64,000 nucleotides of DNA from Planctomycetaceae bacterium (lineage in GTDB: Bacteria > Planctomycetota > Planctomycetia > Planctomycetales > Planctomycetaceae): assembly GCA_020426325.1 (NCBI GenBank), contig JAGQQG010000027.1, positions 1 to 64,000 on the forward strand, written 5' to 3'. Under the pieces are notes generated by a model. It ran no database searches, was not told the origin of the DNA, and worked only from the letters and a program-made list of their open reading frames with translations. Made by a program: the position numbers and the translations under genes. Positions 34,355-42,038 of the stretch are shown one piece after another; position 1 is the first letter of the stretch, and each line of letters starts with the position of its first letter.

Positions 34355-36175
34355 ATGAATGCTTCGTGGGGTGGCGAGATGAGACGATGTGAGTCGTCCC
34401 CGCTGGCCCTTCCGTGTATCGTGAACTCTGGTTTTACATCTCCATCTTCCAGTCAATATGCGGAGTCTGTCCTCTTGGAAGTGTCAGAGATCCCACAGTT
34501 CGTACGAAATGCAGGTCGTTTTCGCGAAGTTGTCGCAATTCTGACCAAGCATGGATTGGCCGACTGGCTTTCAACATCGTCGCCGAATTGGGTCCAGCGA
34601 TTTCGTGGAAAAGATGAGAGACCCGACCGTTGGGAATTAACGACAGAACAACGGCTTCGTGTGGCATTCACGGAATTAGGGACCACGTTCATCAAGTTGG
34701 GACAAGTCCTGAGTACCCGTCCCGATCTCGTGGGGTCCGTCTTAGCTGAGGAACTCTCCGAACTCCGAGCCAACACGCCAGCTGACAAGCCCGAACTCGT
34801 GCGAGCAATGATTGAGTCGGAACTCGGAAGTCCGGTCGAAGAGTTATTCGCCACGTTTGAATCAACGGCGATGGCATCTGCATCGATTGGTCAGGTGCAT
34901 CGTGCGACGACTCACTCCGGTCGACACGTTGTCGTGAAAGTTCAGCACGCGGGTATTGAGAAACACATCATCAATGACCTCGAAATCATGTGCAAACTGG
35001 CAGAACTCGCGGAGAACCATTCGGCCAACCTGCGTCGTTACCGGCCAGTGAAGACGACTCGCGAATTCCGCAAGACCCTCATGCGCGAACTCGATTTCAA
35101 CCGTGAGCAAAGAAACATGGTCCGGTTTCGCAGGAACTTCGACGATGATCCCGGCATTGTTTTTCCGGAACCGCACCTGGAGCTTTGTTCGCGACGTGTC
35201 CTGACGATGGATCTGTTTGAAGGCATCAGTATCAGCGACAAGAAACAACTGGAATCATCCGGATACGATCTTGAGGTTGTCGCCCGCCGAGGTGCAAATC
35301 TTTTTCTTGAGATGATCTTTCGTGATGGCTTCTATCATGCCGATCCGCATCCGGGAAACCTGCTGGTGATGGGCAGTGAATTCTGCGGGTCAGACAAGAA
35401 ATCAACTACGTCAGCAGAGGGGCCTGTCATCGGCGTTCTGGACTGCGGAATGGTCGGCCAGATTGATGATGTCCTGCGCGAAGACCTGGAACTGGCACTC
35501 TATGCGGCCATCAATCAGGACGCTGATCACATGTCGGAAATTGTCGCGCGTCTTGGTGAGGTCCCTGCTGATTTTGATGAAGCAGGTCTGCGGAATGATA
35601 TTCAGGAGTTTCTGGCGGAATACACCAACCAGACACTCGACAAGTTTGACTTGAGCGGCTGCTTGAACGGCATCATCGACATCATTCGAAGTCATCAGAT
35701 TTATCTGCCTGCCAAGGTCGCCATGTTGCTCAAGGTGCTGATCATGCTTGAGGGGACCGCTCAACAGTTGAATGCCCGATTCAGCCTGGCTGAGATGATT
35801 GAGCCGTATGGCGAGATCGCGATCCGCCGACGGTATTCTCCCAGACGCTTGTTTGCACAGATGAAGTCGAGGTTTCAGGATTGGGATCGTCTCGCAGCGA
35901 TTCTGCCGAAGGACCTGGCAGACATCCTGCACAACATCAAACGTGGAAAATTCGATGTCCACCTGGAACACCGCAACCTCGAACCAGTTGTCAACCGCCT
36001 GGTACTTGGCATCCTGACCGCAGCCCTGTTCATCGGGTCCGCATCCCTCTGCAGCTATGAAGTTCCACCGGTTTACCGTGGATTCTCGGTTCCTGGATGC
36101 CTGGGAAGCGCAGTTTCGCTGGCAATGGGATGGTCAATTACACGAGCAATCCATCGATCAGGCCGATTCAAGTAA
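34355..36175 (+). CDS. ABC1/UbiB-family atypical kinase
   Basis: A 606-residue protein. The family KxGQ motif is in FIKLGQVLSTRPDLVG (about residue 110), the A-rich loop is ASASIGQVHRAT, the ATP-binding lysine lies in VVVKVQHAG, and the catalytic-like DPHPGNLLVMG motif is near residue 335. Two C-terminal hydrophobic segments (from LVLGILTAALFIGSASL) anchor it in the membrane. UbiB-type proteins support quinone biosynthesis, probably by extracting lipophilic precursors from membranes with ATP. The first 35-40 residues are not conserved, so the start may be internal; an ATG at 34379 or a later TTG are possible. It is separated from galT by 68 bases. Confidence 0.88.
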   Translation: MNASWGGEMRRCESSPLALPCIVNSGFTSPSSSQYAESVLLEVSEIPQFVRNAGRFREVVAILTKHGLADWLSTSSPNWVQRFRGKDERPDRWELTTEQRLRVAFTELGTTFIKLGQVLSTRPDLVGSVLAEELSELRANTPADKPELVRAMIESELGSPVEELFATFESTAMASASIGQVHRATTHSGRHVVVKVQHAGIEKHIINDLEIMCKLAELAENHSANLRRYRPVKTTREFRKTLMRELDFNREQRNMVRFRRNFDDDPGIVFPEPHLELCSRRVLTMDLFEGISISDKKQLESSGYDLEVVARRGANLFLEMIFRDGFYHADPHPGNLLVMGSEFCGSDKKSTTSAEGPVIGVLDCGMVGQIDDVLREDLELALYAAINQDADHMSEIVARLGEVPADFDEAGLRNDIQEFLAEYTNQTLDKFDLSGCLNGIIDIIRSHQIYLPAKVAMLLKVLIMLEGTAQQLNARFSLAEMIEPYGEIAIRRRYSPRRLFAQMKSRFQDWDRLAAILPKDLADILHNIKRGKFDVHLEHRNLEPVVNRLVLGILTAALFIGSASLCSYEVPPVYRGFSVPGCLGSAVSLAMGWSITRAIHRSGRFK

Positions 36176-36298
36176 TGTTCGGCCGGGGACTCTTAGCCTG
36201 TTATCCGCCTCGTTCTCCGAGTAGTTGAGTGTTGCCGCTGAATCGTCTCGGTGTCGGCTTTGATGCTATCATGGCATCGTCCATGAGCGAGAACCTTC

Positions 36299-37246
36299 AT
36301 GACTGGTCGCATTCCCATCATCATTCTCGGCGGCAGTGACAGCCGTCCGGGGCCGGTTCCCGAAGATGTCGAGCATTCAAGGATGCTGCGCGGTTTCAAG
36401 GGGGCGATCGCATTACCCAATGGGCGATGCCTGGCACAGGAACTGGTCGAGCGAATTCGCGGCACGGATAGGTTTCAAGATCCCGTCATCGTCGGACCGC
36501 GTCGAGTCTACGACGGAATCCTGGACTGCCGGATTGTCGACGTCGAAGGCAATCTGGCCGAAACGCTCAGAGCTGTTCGCACGGAAGTGCTGAGTTACCC
36601 GGATCTTTCACAACCGGTCGCCTTCATCGCCTGCGATATCCTGCCAACAACCGATGACTTTCAGCAACTTCTGGAGACGTGCTACTTGCCGAATTCCCAA
36701 TGCGGTTTGTGGGGACAGCTTGTCGCCGTCGAATCGGTCGACATGGGGGCGAGTGCGTGGAAGCCGGCCTATCAGTTCTTGCCCAGCGAGGGACACTCTC
36801 CTCGCACGATGTATCCGGGTCATCTGGTGATTGCACGTCCTGCTGCTCTGCGAATTCGGCTGATGAACCATCTGCTTCAACTCGCTTATCGTCATCGTAA
36901 CGTCAGGTTGCTCCGACGGCCGATTCCGATGTTCTTCAAAGGGATGGGACAGTTGATAGCCGAGGATTCACGAAACCTGCTCCGGGGTCAACTTCCGGTA
37001 CTCTCGGTTTCCATCCCCTGGCATTGTCTGTCAGCGTTCCTGCGATTTCACCAAGGCCGACTCTCGGTTCCCGAATTCTCAAGACACGTCATGAAGGTCT
37101 TCCTTCATCGCGACGTGCATCACATGCAGCCGCCTGCGGTGGTATTCTCTGTCACGCAGTTGTGTGCATTCGCCAAAGACATCGACACAACTGATGAACT
37201 TGCGGAGGTCAGCGAATCGGTTGCTGCGAGTGTGACATCCCCATGA
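36299..37246 (+). CDS. Nucleotidyltransferase-like (MobA-type GT-A fold) protein
   Basis: A 315-residue protein. The N-terminal strand and loop IPIIILGGSDSRPGP, the MLRGFKGAIALPNGRCLAQE segment and the DPVIVGPRRVYDG segment look like an NTP transferase of the MobA or nucleotide-sugar type; VAFIACDILPTTDDF corresponds to the metal-binding DxD region. The C-terminal 130 residues (from about MYPGHLVIARPAALRI) are not recognised and carry hydrophobic stretches. The glycine-rich loop has an acidic insert (PVPEDVEHS) unlike the usual LAGG.SSRMG. A role in cofactor or nucleotide-sugar synthesis is only inferred. It lies 123 bases after the ABC1 kinase. Confidence 0.7.
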   Translation: MTGRIPIIILGGSDSRPGPVPEDVEHSRMLRGFKGAIALPNGRCLAQELVERIRGTDRFQDPVIVGPRRVYDGILDCRIVDVEGNLAETLRAVRTEVLSYPDLSQPVAFIACDILPTTDDFQQLLETCYLPNSQCGLWGQLVAVESVDMGASAWKPAYQFLPSEGHSPRTMYPGHLVIARPAALRIRLMNHLLQLAYRHRNVRLLRRPIPMFFKGMGQLIAEDSRNLLRGQLPVLSVSIPWHCLSAFLRFHQGRLSVPEFSRHVMKVFLHRDVHHMQPPAVVFSVTQLCAFAKDIDTTDELAEVSESVAASVTSP

Positions 37247-37266
37247 AGTCTCGCCACCACCGGGGA

Positions 37267-37734
37267 TCAGGGCATGACAAAATCATGTTCTTCCGGCCGA
37301 ACCGTCAGCACCGGACAAGGTGCCTTGCGGATAACTCTCTCCGCTGTGCTTCCGATCAAGACATGGGCCAGACCCGTGCGGCCATGAGTGCCCAGCACGA
37401 TCATGTCGATCTCCTGCTGTTTGGCATAACGAATGATCTCCACGAACGGTGAGCCAATCTGAACGACTCTTTTGACGTGATCGATACCAATGAGCCAGTC
37501 GGATTCCGGGAGATCCTCGATGGCGGTCGCTGCACGATTCTGGAGGTCATTCAGTTCTGCATCAGAAACCGGAGCCCCCATGATTGGGTCGGGCATCGTC
37601 AGGGATGCATCCATGACATGAAGCAGATGCAGCTGTGCACCGAACCGCTTGGCGAACTCACAGCCGTAACGTAACGCGTGATTACTGAACTCACTGAAAT
37701 CAGTGGGAACAAGAAGTTTTTGAAGTTGAATCAT
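37267..37734 (-). CDS. Universal stress protein (ATP-binding type)
   Basis: About 155 residues from the ATG at 37734; the adjacent ATG at 37737 is only two bases from AAGGAG, so the second is better placed. The protein is a single UspA domain with LLVPTDFSEFSNHALRYGCE at the start and the nucleotide-binding signature GTHGRTGLAHVLIGSTAERV near residue 120, followed by CPVLTVRP. Such proteins bind ATP and support survival under hypoxia, starvation or oxidative stress. A paralogue at 40065-40550 shares the unusual C-terminal RP(E/A)EHxFxMP tail. Convergent with the nucleotidyltransferase-like gene. Confidence 0.93.
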   Translation of the reverse strand: MIQLQKLLVPTDFSEFSNHALRYGCEFAKRFGAQLHLLHVMDASLTMPDPIMGAPVSDAELNDLQNRAATAIEDLPESDWLIGIDHVKRVVQIGSPFVEIIRYAKQQEIDMIVLGTHGRTGLAHVLIGSTAERVIRKAPCPVLTVRPEEHDFVMP

Positions 37735-37841
37735 CATTGCTCCTTTTGTTTCATGTGCGGCAACGAACTGACCTGAAACTCGACTGAGTGATCGCGTTTA
37801 AGTGTCTGCAAAGAGGTTCTGCCTTGGAACTCTGCTGAAAA

Positions 37842-38225
37842 TCACGAATCAGTGCTGACCTCACCGGTAATGTCATTGACATAGGTTGAGATCCTGCGGA
37901 TCACTTCCATTTGCTGATTGCTGTCTACACCAATCGATTCCAGCGTCGCCAGCAGGTGCTGCACGAAGTGGTTGAAATGCGATTGTTTGATCCCTCGGCC
38001 CGAGTGAGCGTACGCAAGGTCGATCTCACTCATGGACGCAGGGCCATCGAGGGCGGCAGCAAAGAACTCCTGCTGCATGTGACGCAAACGATCCATGGAC
38101 GTGTTTTCAAAAAACGGCGCCAACTCAGGGTCCTTGAGCACTCTGTCATAGAACTCGTTGATCACTCGTTCCACGGTCTCCTGACCGCCAATCTCCTCGT
38201 AAAGTGTCGTCTCATCACTCGACAT
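37842..38225 (-). CDS. glbN: Group I truncated haemoglobin
   Basis: A 127-residue 2-over-2 globin. TLYEEIGGQETVERVINEFY at residues 7-26 and the VLKDPELAPFFENTSMDRL segment are family signatures, FFAAALDGP follows, and the proximal heme histidine lies in KQSHFNHFVQHLL near residue 85. The length and missing long loops fit group I. Such proteins bind oxygen or NO and can detoxify NO; this fits the neighbouring hemerythrin and stress proteins. The gene lies upstream of, and on the same strand as, the first universal stress gene, 107 bases apart, and could be cotranscribed with it. Confidence 0.93.
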   Translation of the reverse strand: MSSDETTLYEEIGGQETVERVINEFYDRVLKDPELAPFFENTSMDRLRHMQQEFFAAALDGPASMSEIDLAYAHSGRGIKQSHFNHFVQHLLATLESIGVDSNQQMEVIRRISTYVNDITGEVSTDS

Positions 38226-38837
38226 CAGCCTGCTGTCCTGACAGATGGGGGGAATCGTATATTTTACAGAGCCATGGCCTGCCTCCCTGCAGAGTGACCG
38301 ATCCCAGTCGCCATGCCAAGAGTCTTTTCACAAACTTTCATATCCTCAAGTCGGCTTCGGCTCCAAACGTGCTCGATGAGGACGACATCAGTAAGGATGT
38401 TCGCTTGATTGGGGAACGGACTTCACCCCTTCGATGCAGTCCTAATAACCTTCGTGTGAGCGTCTCGTCGCGAGCATCACATCAATGATGGGTTGGTGGA
38501 CGATCCCTCGACTCCAGAGATTCGGCTCTCCTCGCGACAAGTTATGTGGACCGAAGAGTCGCTGTGCGTTTCTTCGACGTTATTGCTTTTGTGCCGTTTT
38601 CGGGATCGTCAAAGAGACTCCTGCAACAATGGCTGTCGACGGCGGGTCGTGACTCATCTCCTATCAACAGAAGCCGACGTGAATTTGTGATGACGAACAT
38701 GCTCCAGAACGCACACCCTGCGACGAATGGCGCGCTTTGTCGCGATCCACTTGCAACAATAGGCTGTTCATTTGAGGGACCAATTGGCATGAAAATCGCC
38801 TGTCAGCCTGTCGGAGATATCCTCCGGAGAGGGTGTG
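38226..38837. other. Long intergenic region between glbN and pentapeptide gene
   Basis: 612 bases with no gene that I can support; the small frames on both strands have no family, ribosome site or consistent composition. A sigma-54-like sequence, TTGGCATGAAAATCGCC (38784-38800 region), has GG and GC 12 bases apart but two mismatches, and precedes the pentapeptide gene by about 40 bases. The region may encode an unrecognised small RNA or remnant gene. Confidence 0.5.
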
Positions 38838-39809
38838 ATGGCCAAGGGTTCTCATGTCGATCTGGCGCGTCGCGGGCGATTGGAAATTGACCGCTGGAGA
38901 GAAGGTCACCCCTATGATCATCTCGACCTCACAGGGGCGGATCTTTCGGGGATTGATTTGTCCAGTGCTGTTCTTGCCCATGCCCTGCTGAGTGATTGTC
39001 AATTCATCGATGCAAAGCTGGATGGTGTCGATCTCTCGAATTCGCATCTCGTTGGAGCAAGGTTTGACAAGGCATCACTGCGACGAGCCAACTTCACCGC
39101 AGCCCTGATGACCAACGTGAGTCTCGTGAAAGCTCAAATGGAAGAAGCAACTCTCACCGACGCAGACCTGAGTTGGGCCCAGGCGAACTGTGCGACATTG
39201 ACGAATTCAGTTCTGACACGTGCCGATCTGATCAATGCTGATTTTTCGAGTGCCGATCTCACGAATGCACAACTGGGAGAATGTGATCTGATTTCGACGG
39301 TTTTGAATGATGCGTGTCTCAAACACGCCCATCTTGTGAAAGCGCGCCTGATCAACACTCAGGCCGAACGGGCCGATCTGTCTGGAGCTGCTCTGACAGA
39401 CGCTCATGTCGTTGGAGTCAACTTTCGATCCGCGAACCTCACTGGCATTAACCTGTCTGAAGCTTGTCTGTCCGACTTGACTCAGGCAATCCTCCGCGAT
39501 GCGGATCTGACAGACTGCCGCTTGATCGATTCCGTCTTCTGCAAGGCCGATCTCAGAGGGGCCAACCTGGAAAACGCGGATCTGCGTGGATGTGACCTCC
39601 GGGAAATCAGTCTGAACGAAACGAAATCCGTACGCGGCATCCTGCTCGACCATGCCTCTGTCAGTGACGAAAAGTTTCTGGCCGCATTGGCGGTATCAAA
39701 AACTCCTCCTGAGGGATGCGACGAATTGACCGAACTCTGGTTTGTCACTTCGAGGGGTGATCCCAAGTCACTTGTGTTGCAAAGACGCCCGGTTGATCCC
39801 GGAATTTAA
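38838..39809 (+). CDS. Pentapeptide-repeat protein
   Basis: A 323-residue protein made almost wholly of A(D/N)Lxx-type pentapeptides, from about residue 30 (TGADLSGIDLSSAVLAHALL) to 260 (ADLRGANLENADLRGCDLRE), which should fold into a right-handed square beta-helix. A short non-repeat cap follows, ending ELTELWFVTSRGDPKSLVLQ. The start is the ATG at 38838, after GGAGAGGG. The function is not evident; related proteins mimic DNA and inhibit gyrase or act in stress, but nothing here proves that. No signal peptide is present. It precedes the FmdB zinc ribbon by 35 bases on the same strand. Confidence 0.93.
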   Translation: MAKGSHVDLARRGRLEIDRWREGHPYDHLDLTGADLSGIDLSSAVLAHALLSDCQFIDAKLDGVDLSNSHLVGARFDKASLRRANFTAALMTNVSLVKAQMEEATLTDADLSWAQANCATLTNSVLTRADLINADFSSADLTNAQLGECDLISTVLNDACLKHAHLVKARLINTQAERADLSGAALTDAHVVGVNFRSANLTGINLSEACLSDLTQAILRDADLTDCRLIDSVFCKADLRGANLENADLRGCDLREISLNETKSVRGILLDHASVSDEKFLAALAVSKTPPEGCDELTELWFVTSRGDPKSLVLQRRPVDPGI

Positions 39810-39844
39810 GTACATTCTATATTCAAAGTGAAGGAGTGCCTGTT

Positions 39845-40012
39845 ATGCCGCTCTATCAATACGTCTGCCGGAAATGCGAAAAACAATTTGAGATCGAGGA
39901 AACAATTGGATTGCACGCACAGCATCGCCAGCATCAATGTCCCAGATGCGGGAGTTCCGAGGTTCAGCAAGTGATCTCGAATGTGACTGTGCAGACAAAA
40001 CGTAAGGCCTGA
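39845..40012 (+). CDS. FmdB-type zinc-ribbon regulatory protein, 55 aa
   Basis: A 55-residue protein, MPLYQYVCRKCEKQFEIEE..., with CxxC pairs C8/C11 and C32/C35 (CRKC and CPRC) as in the FmdB/CxxC_CxxC_SSSS family. AAGGAG at 39831-39836 sits eight bases before the ATG. The function of the family is unclear; it is proposed to be a small regulatory or metal-binding protein. It follows the pentapeptide gene by 35 bases and is probably cotranscribed. The gene is convergent with the second universal stress gene, 52 bases away. Confidence 0.92.
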   Translation: MPLYQYVCRKCEKQFEIEETIGLHAQHRQHQCPRCGSSEVQQVISNVTVQTKRKA

Positions 40013-40064
40013 ATGAGAGAATTGATCGCCCTCATTACCTCAAAATGTGCTCCACTTTTGGCGG

Positions 40065-40550
40065 TCATGGCATTTGAAACTGGTGTTCCGCAGGCCGGAT
40101 CGTCATGACCGGGCACGGGGACATCCGCACAACTCTTTCAGCCACGCTCCCGATCATCGCATGAGAGAGTCCGGTCCTGCCGTGCGTTCCCATGACAATG
40201 AGATCGATCTCGTGTTCTTTGGCGTATTGGATGATCTCGAGATCGGGCTTGCCCTGCCGGGATGCAATCGTTGTGTGCTTGCCCTGTTTCCAGCTGTGGT
40301 CGAGCACATCGGAAAGTTTGGCGAGAACCTCCACCTCTCGCTTGTCGTGAGATTGCGTCCAGACTTCGCGAAACGGCTGCAGGTCAACCCCCATGCCAAA
40401 ATCGGGAAGCAGGTCCCGGAAGTCCTCGGCCACATGCAAGACATGCAGTTCCGAGTGGAATTTGTCAACGAGCCCACACGCAAAACTCACCGCAGACTGG
40501 CGGAAGCGGCTGAAGTCCGTGGGCAACAGGATTCGTTTCAACTCGATCAT
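40065..40550 (-). CDS. Universal stress protein (ATP-binding type)
   Basis: A 161-residue single UspA domain: ILLPTDFSRFRQSAVSFACG at the start, ASRQGKPDLEIIQYAKEHEI, then the ATP-binding signature GTHGRTGLSHAMIGSVAERV and CPVMTIRPAEH. It is a paralogue of the protein at 37267-37734. The start is supported by GGATGAG upstream. It is divergent from the efflux pair to its right. A role in survival under oxygen limitation or starvation is inferred from the family and from the surrounding globin, hemerythrin and dehydrogenase genes. Confidence 0.93.
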   Translation of the reverse strand: MIELKRILLPTDFSRFRQSAVSFACGLVDKFHSELHVLHVAEDFRDLLPDFGMGVDLQPFREVWTQSHDKREVEVLAKLSDVLDHSWKQGKHTTIASRQGKPDLEIIQYAKEHEIDLIVMGTHGRTGLSHAMIGSVAERVVRMSPCPVMTIRPAEHQFQMP

Positions 40551-40850
40551 GACCGGCTCATCCTTCTCAGCTCATTCCGACACTGCAACAGGTGATGGTT
40601 CATTTCGCTCGCAGTCGTTTCGTTCACATTTCGGTGGGATCATTAATCTTTCACTAGCCCGTTTTGGGCAAATGTGTGAGAATCCCGCTTCCAGTTGTAC
40701 GATCGGGGTGATGACTGATCAACAGGTGTTTTTGTTCAGACTTTTGCGGTGCCATTTCGGTGTGTGTAGGAGAGATTGACGGCACACACTGGTTGTCCAC
40801 ATCGAGCCAACTTGGATTTTTGTCAATCATCGACTCAGGAAAATGAGGGA
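40551..40850. other. Divergent intergenic region before the efflux operon
   Basis: 300 bases between the second universal stress gene and the efflux adaptor. An open frame from 40776 runs into the adaptor but its first 25 codons have no adaptor homology. No operator palindrome or consensus promoter was recognised. Confidence 0.5.
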
Positions 40851-42038
40851 ATGCCAACGGTGTCTCGGTTACGGACAGGAATGGGTGGAGTGTGGCACTT
40901 TGTAAAAATCGTGGGTCCAATCACACTCGGACTCTGCGGCTTGGTGCTGGTGATCGCCTGGTTGGCGGGTGCATTTGAAGAAAAGATTGAACCGGGTGAG
41001 CATGACGTCTCGGTTCGTCGCATGGCCGAAGGCCCAGCCGGTGAAGTGCATGAAGTCTTCAAAGAATATGAAGAGGAAGCTCTCGGCACGTTGAAGGCAG
41101 CCGATCGGACGGCTGTCTCCTCTCGTGTGATGGCCCGTATCGATGAGATGCTGGTGAGTGCTGATGACGTGGTCGAGGCCGGTCAGACCCTGGCTCGTCT
41201 CGAGAAAGACGACTTTCGAGCTCGCCTCAATCAGGCTCAGGAGTCGCTCACGGCTGCGACTGCCAAGCAAACAGAAGCTCGGACATCGTTCCAGCGGATC
41301 GAACGCCTCCGTGATAACAACGCAGCCACTCAGTCTCAATTTGACACTGCCAAAGCTGCCATCGACGTGGCCGAGGCAGATGTCCGACGGGCACAACAGG
41401 CGGTGATTGAGGCAGAAACGATGCTCTCCTTCACCGAAATCTCGGCCCCGCGGGCAGGCAGGATCGTGGACCGGTTGGCAGAACCGGGGGATATGGCACT
41501 ACCGGGGCAGCCGCTGTTGACCCTGTATGACCCGGGGTCACTGAGACTGGAAGTTCCGGTTCGCGAAGCACTCGCTCTCAAGCTGGAGCCGGGGGCCGAG
41601 GTCGTGGTCCATATCGATGCTCTCGATCGAGACTTCACCGGCAAGGTGGCTCAGCGGGTCCCTCAGGCGGAGGCGGCAAGTCGCTCGTTTCTGGTGAAGG
41701 TCGACCTGCCCGCAGCAGACGGACTGTTTGAAGGCATGTTCGGCCGCCTCAAGATTCCCGTCGGGACAAGACGACACCTTTGCCTGCCGACGGCTGCGAT
41801 CCGCGAGATTGGTCAGCTGCAGTTTGTCGATGTGATCCGCCCCGACGACACGCTCGAACGGCGATTCATCAAGACCGGTCGGCAGGGAATTCCCGGAAAG
41901 ATCGAAGTGCTCAGCGGCGTGGAGGCTGGCGAACGAGTCATGCTGCACGATGAAAGCGACGTTCACTCGCTCGACATCCACACCCCGACGCCGGACCTGG
42001 AGTCGAATAAGGAGAACGAGGAGGACGTGCAGCCGTGA
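40851..42038 (+). CDS. RND efflux periplasmic adaptor subunit (MFP)
   Basis: About 395 residues from the ATG at 40851, with AGGA ten bases upstream. An N-terminal membrane anchor (IVGPITLGLCGLVLVIAWLA) is followed by the biotinyl-lipoyl-like domain (LGTLKAADRTAVSSRVMARI), an alpha-helical hairpin rich in Ala and Gln (about residues 110-190), and the second lipoyl half FTEISAPRAGRIVDRLAEPG, then beta-barrel and membrane-proximal domains ending IEVLSGVEAGERVML. It links the inner-membrane RND pump to an outer-membrane exit duct. Its stop overlaps the start of the pump gene by four bases. No TolC-like gene is next to the pair. Confidence 0.93.
   Translation: MPTVSRLRTGMGGVWHFVKIVGPITLGLCGLVLVIAWLAGAFEEKIEPGEHDVSVRRMAEGPAGEVHEVFKEYEEEALGTLKAADRTAVSSRVMARIDEMLVSADDVVEAGQTLARLEKDDFRARLNQAQESLTAATAKQTEARTSFQRIERLRDNNAATQSQFDTAKAAIDVAEADVRRAQQAVIEAETMLSFTEISAPRAGRIVDRLAEPGDMALPGQPLLTLYDPGSLRLEVPVREALALKLEPGAEVVVHIDALDRDFTGKVAQRVPQAEAASRSFLVKVDLPAADGLFEGMFGRLKIPVGTRRHLCLPTAAIREIGQLQFVDVIRPDDTLERRFIKTGRQGIPGKIEVLSGVEAGERVMLHDESDVHSLDIHTPTPDLESNKENEEDVQP

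Noticed and set aside
38784-38800. Sigma-54 promoter before the pentapeptide gene
   Set aside because: The GG/GC spacing is right, but there are mismatches in both elements and no dyad nearby; kept only as a remark, not as a promoter feature.
38493-38890. Small frames in the 612-base gap
   Set aside because: Short, Arg/Ser-rich translations without family or start signals; they end inside or overlap the pentapeptide gene.
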